DNA of 13,588 nucleotides, from positions 1 through 13,588 of the forward strand of contig JBIOWF010000312.1 in NCBI GenBank assembly GCA_044868295.1, given 5' to 3'. Under the pieces are notes generated by a model. That model was not told where the DNA came from. It worked only from the letters and a program-made list of their open reading frames with translations, and did not search any database. This DNA comes from JBIOWF01 sp044868295. GTDB lineage: Bacteria; Actinomycetota; Actinomycetes; Streptosporangiales; Streptosporangiaceae. Positions 11,436-13,588 of the stretch are shown here, in pieces. How positions within the stretch are numbered: the stretch's first letter is position 1; every line of letters begins with the position of its first letter. Both the position numbers and the translations under genes were made by a program.

Positions 11436-13460
11436 GTGGACACGACACTGACGGACCCGCTCGTCGGGCAGCTGCTCGACGGGCGCTACCGTGTCCAGTC
11501 GCGGATCGCCCGGGGCGGCATGGCCACCGTCTACCTCGCTCTGGACATCCGGCTCGACCGCACGGTCGCCCTCAAGGTGATGCACCGCTCGCTCGCGGAG
11601 GACCCGCAGTTCGTCCGGCGGTTCATCGGCGAGGCCAAATCGGTGGCGAGCCTCTCGCACCCCAACATCGTGCAGGTCTTCGACCAGGGCACGGACGGGG
11701 ACCATGTCTACCTGTCGATGGAGTACGTGCCGGGCAAGACCCTGCGCGACGTGCTGCGCTCGCGCGGTCGGCTGCCCGCGCGCGAGGCGCTCGAAATCAT
11801 GATCCCGGTGCTCGCCGCGCTCGGCGCGGCCCACCAGGCAGGCCTCATCCACCGGGACGTCAAGCCGGAGAACGTGCTGCTCACCGATGACGGCCGGGTG
11901 AAGGTCGTGGACTTCGGCCTGGCCCGCGCCGTCGAGGCCAGCAACCAGACCAAGACCGGCATGATGATCGGCACGATCGCGTACATGTCGCCCGAGCAGG
12001 TGACGGCGGGCGTCGCCGACGCGCGCAGCGACGTCTACGCGGCCGGCATCATGCTGTTCGAGCTGATCACCGGGCGCCAGCCGTACGAGGGCGAGACGCC
12101 GATGTCGATCGCCTACCGGCACGTGCACGACAGCGTGCCCCTTCCCTCGTCGATCGTGCCCGAGACGCCGCAACCGGTCGACACCGTGGTCGCGGCGGCC
12201 ACGAACCGGGATCCGGCCATGCGCCCCGTCGACGCCGCGTCGCTGCTCGTCGCCGCCGTCGACGCACACCGGATGCCGGCCCCCGGGAACCAGAACACCG
12301 GGCCGCACGGCTCACTCCCCACAGGGGCGCACGCCACAACCGTGCTCCCCTCGCCCGTTTCCGGAACGGCCGCGCCGTACTCCACCGGCCCCTATCCGGC
12401 CGGTCCACATGCCTCCGGCCCGTACGCCTCCGGTCCTCAGGCGACCGGCGCCCAGGTGCCGCCGGGGGCGGGACACACCATGATCCAGCCGCGCGCCGAA
12501 CTGCCGAGCGGTCCCGCGTCGCCCTCCGGCGGGGCCGGACGGTCCGGGTTCCGCCCCACCTGGTTCATCGTCGGTCTGGCCATCGTGATGGTGGCCGGGA
12601 TCGTCTTCAGCGGCTGGTGGTTCTCACAGGGCCGCTACACGCACGTGCCCGACCTGCTCGGGCAAAATGTGAAGGTCGCCCAGCAGCAGGCGCAGAACGC
12701 CGGCTTCGAGGTCACGATCGGCACGGCCAAGTTCGATGACAAGGTCGGCAAGGACGCGGTCCTGGCCATGGAACCCGGCGTCGGGGCCGAGGTCGCCACG
12801 GGCTCTGTGCTGACCCTCATCCCCTCGGCGGGGCCGGAGACCGTCATGGTGCCCAACGTCCAGGGCCTCAGCGAGGCGGACGCGCGCGTCAAGATCACCA
12901 ACCTCGGCCTGACCGTTTCCCGGGTGAGCAAGACCGCCAGCGACACCGTCCAGCGGGGCCTGGTCGTGCGCACCAGCCCCAAGGCCGGCGCGAAGGTCAA
13001 GAAGGACTCCAGCGTCACCCTCGCGATCAGCGCGGGACTGCTGATGCCGGACGTCACGCAGATGACCAAGGACCAGGCCGTGCAGTTCCTGCAGGAAAAG
13101 GGCTACACCGTCCAGGTCGACGAGGTGACCGACGACGCGGCGCCCGGCACGGTGATCGCGCAGGATCCGCCGGCGGGCACCGAGGTGCAGGCACAGGCTC
13201 AGGTCCGGCTGACCGCGTCCAAGGGCCCAGAGCAGGGCTTCCATTTCCCGTGGGAGAACGACGACTCGCAGCCGGACCCGGACTACGTCACCGTCCCCGA
13301 CGTGAGGTTCAAGGACCTGTCCGACGCACGGCAGGAGTTGGTGACCGCCGGCCTCAAGGTCAGGGTTCGCAAGCTGGTGGGTGCCCGCCGTGTGGTCGGC
13401 CAGAACCCGCCGGGCGGAACGTCGCTCCCGCTCGGCACGACCGTGACGATCTGGCACTGA
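11436..13460 (+). CDS. Membrane Ser/Thr protein kinase with four PASTA domains
   Basis: A 674-residue Hanks-type receptor kinase. The cytoplasmic kinase domain (about 18-275) has the Gly loop IARGGMATVY (24-33), Lys47 in VALKV, HRDVKPEN (139-146), DFG (159-161), an activation loop with Thr172, Thr174 and Thr180, and SPE (185-187), so it should be active. A Pro/Gly/Ser linker (280-372) contains five pentapeptide-like units (316-340). One transmembrane helix follows (376-396), then extracellular PASTA repeats at about 401-466, 468-534, 535-597 and 616-674, which typically sense muropeptides or lipid II. The last repeat is set apart by a Gln/Asp/Pro-rich spacer (598-615). Position near an Rv2175c-like gene suggests kinship with mycobacterial PknL, which lacks PASTA repeats. 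The GTG start is supported by the -10 box. Confidence 0.95.
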   Translation: MDTTLTDPLVGQLLDGRYRVQSRIARGGMATVYLALDIRLDRTVALKVMHRSLAEDPQFVRRFIGEAKSVASLSHPNIVQVFDQGTDGDHVYLSMEYVPGKTLRDVLRSRGRLPAREALEIMIPVLAALGAAHQAGLIHRDVKPENVLLTDDGRVKVVDFGLARAVEASNQTKTGMMIGTIAYMSPEQVTAGVADARSDVYAAGIMLFELITGRQPYEGETPMSIAYRHVHDSVPLPSSIVPETPQPVDTVVAAATNRDPAMRPVDAASLLVAAVDAHRMPAPGNQNTGPHGSLPTGAHATTVLPSPVSGTAAPYSTGPYPAGPHASGPYASGPQATGAQVPPGAGHTMIQPRAELPSGPASPSGGAGRSGFRPTWFIVGLAIVMVAGIVFSGWWFSQGRYTHVPDLLGQNVKVAQQQAQNAGFEVTIGTAKFDDKVGKDAVLAMEPGVGAEVATGSVLTLIPSAGPETVMVPNVQGLSEADARVKITNLGLTVSRVSKTASDTVQRGLVVRTSPKAGAKVKKDSSVTLAISAGLLMPDVTQMTKDQAVQFLQEKGYTVQVDEVTDDAAPGTVIAQDPPAGTEVQAQAQVRLTASKGPEQGFHFPWENDDSQPDPDYVTVPDVRFKDLSDARQELVTAGLKVRVRKLVGARRVVGQNPPGGTSLPLGTTVTIWH

Positions 13461-13588
13461 CCGCGAGCCGGAGAAGTCGGCGGGTCGGTTCCCAGCCGCG
13501 CCACGGGGTGCGGCTTCCCGGCCGTTCGTCGCGGCTGCGATACACGATGTAGGGGCGCGTCATCGTGAAGTGGGCTGCCGAGCGGCAA
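13461..13588. other. Window end, no gene assigned
   Basis: I see no convincing gene. Short open frames exist on both strands, but none shows a recognisable motif and all could be chance in GC-rich DNA. AGCCGC (13494-13499) and GCGGCT (13510-13515) could form a 6-bp stem after the kinase stop, without a T-run. A minus-strand gene beginning beyond the window cannot be excluded. Confidence 0.4.

Noticed and set aside
13360..13563. 67-codon minus-strand frame at the right end
   Set aside because: Most of it is antisense to the fourth PASTA repeat and it has no recognisable motif or clear ribosome-binding site.

Overview
This is a GC-rich, densely packed chromosomal segment from an actinobacterium. 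The evidence is strong G/C bias at third codon positions, a mycobacterial-type LexA box, many apparently leaderless GTG/ATG starts, a PASTA-domain Ser/Thr kinase and an Rv2175c-type regulator. The gene set (HEPN of the SAV_6107 type, GNAT, metF, polyprenyl synthase, Rv2175c-like, PASTA kinase) resembles the neighbourhood around metF/idsA2/Rv2175c/pknL in mycobacteria and streptomycetes. A filamentous actinomycete (Streptosporangiales-like) is my guess, not something the sequence proves.

Layout. (1) 1-1071: the 3' part of arginine deiminase (arcA), cut by the window edge. (2) 1167-1900, minus strand: a SAV_6107-type HEPN gene, preceded by an unrecognised 100-codon ORF that overlaps it by ATGA. 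Both lie downstream of a near-consensus promoter carrying two LexA-type operators 40 bp apart. (3) 1961-2188: degenerate ~43/87-bp repeats, then a strong terminator. (4) 2200-3027, minus: an exported L,D-transpeptidase. (5) 3157-4310, plus: a YbaK/EbsC-type deacylase and a GNAT acetyltransferase. (6) 4367-5290, minus: metF, divergent from a polyprenyl diphosphate synthase (5428-6495, plus). (7) 6545-8831, minus: an FAD/NAD(P) ferredoxin-reductase-like protein, an Rv2175c-like DNA-binding protein and thiE, probably one transcript. (8) 8949-11391, plus: a TPP riboswitch followed by thiO-thiS-thiG, the thiazole branch of thiamine synthesis. (9) 11436-13460, plus: a transmembrane Ser/Thr kinase with four PASTA repeats. 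The last 128 bases hold no gene I can assign.

How the genes fit together. thiO, thiS and thiG make the thiazole phosphate that ThiE joins to the pyrimidine. thiO-S-G has an obvious TPP sensor; thiE instead has its GTG start in the loop of a perfect 10-bp inverted repeat. The kinase and the Rv2175c-like protein are a known kinase/substrate pair in mycobacteria (PknL/Rv2175c); here they are separated by the thiamine genes. The most unusual part is the LexA-box promoter in front of the small ORF and HEPN gene, which suggests a DNA-damage-inducible two-gene unit. A second theme is transcription style: seven genes have a TANNNT -10 element placed so that transcription would start at or within a base of the start codon.
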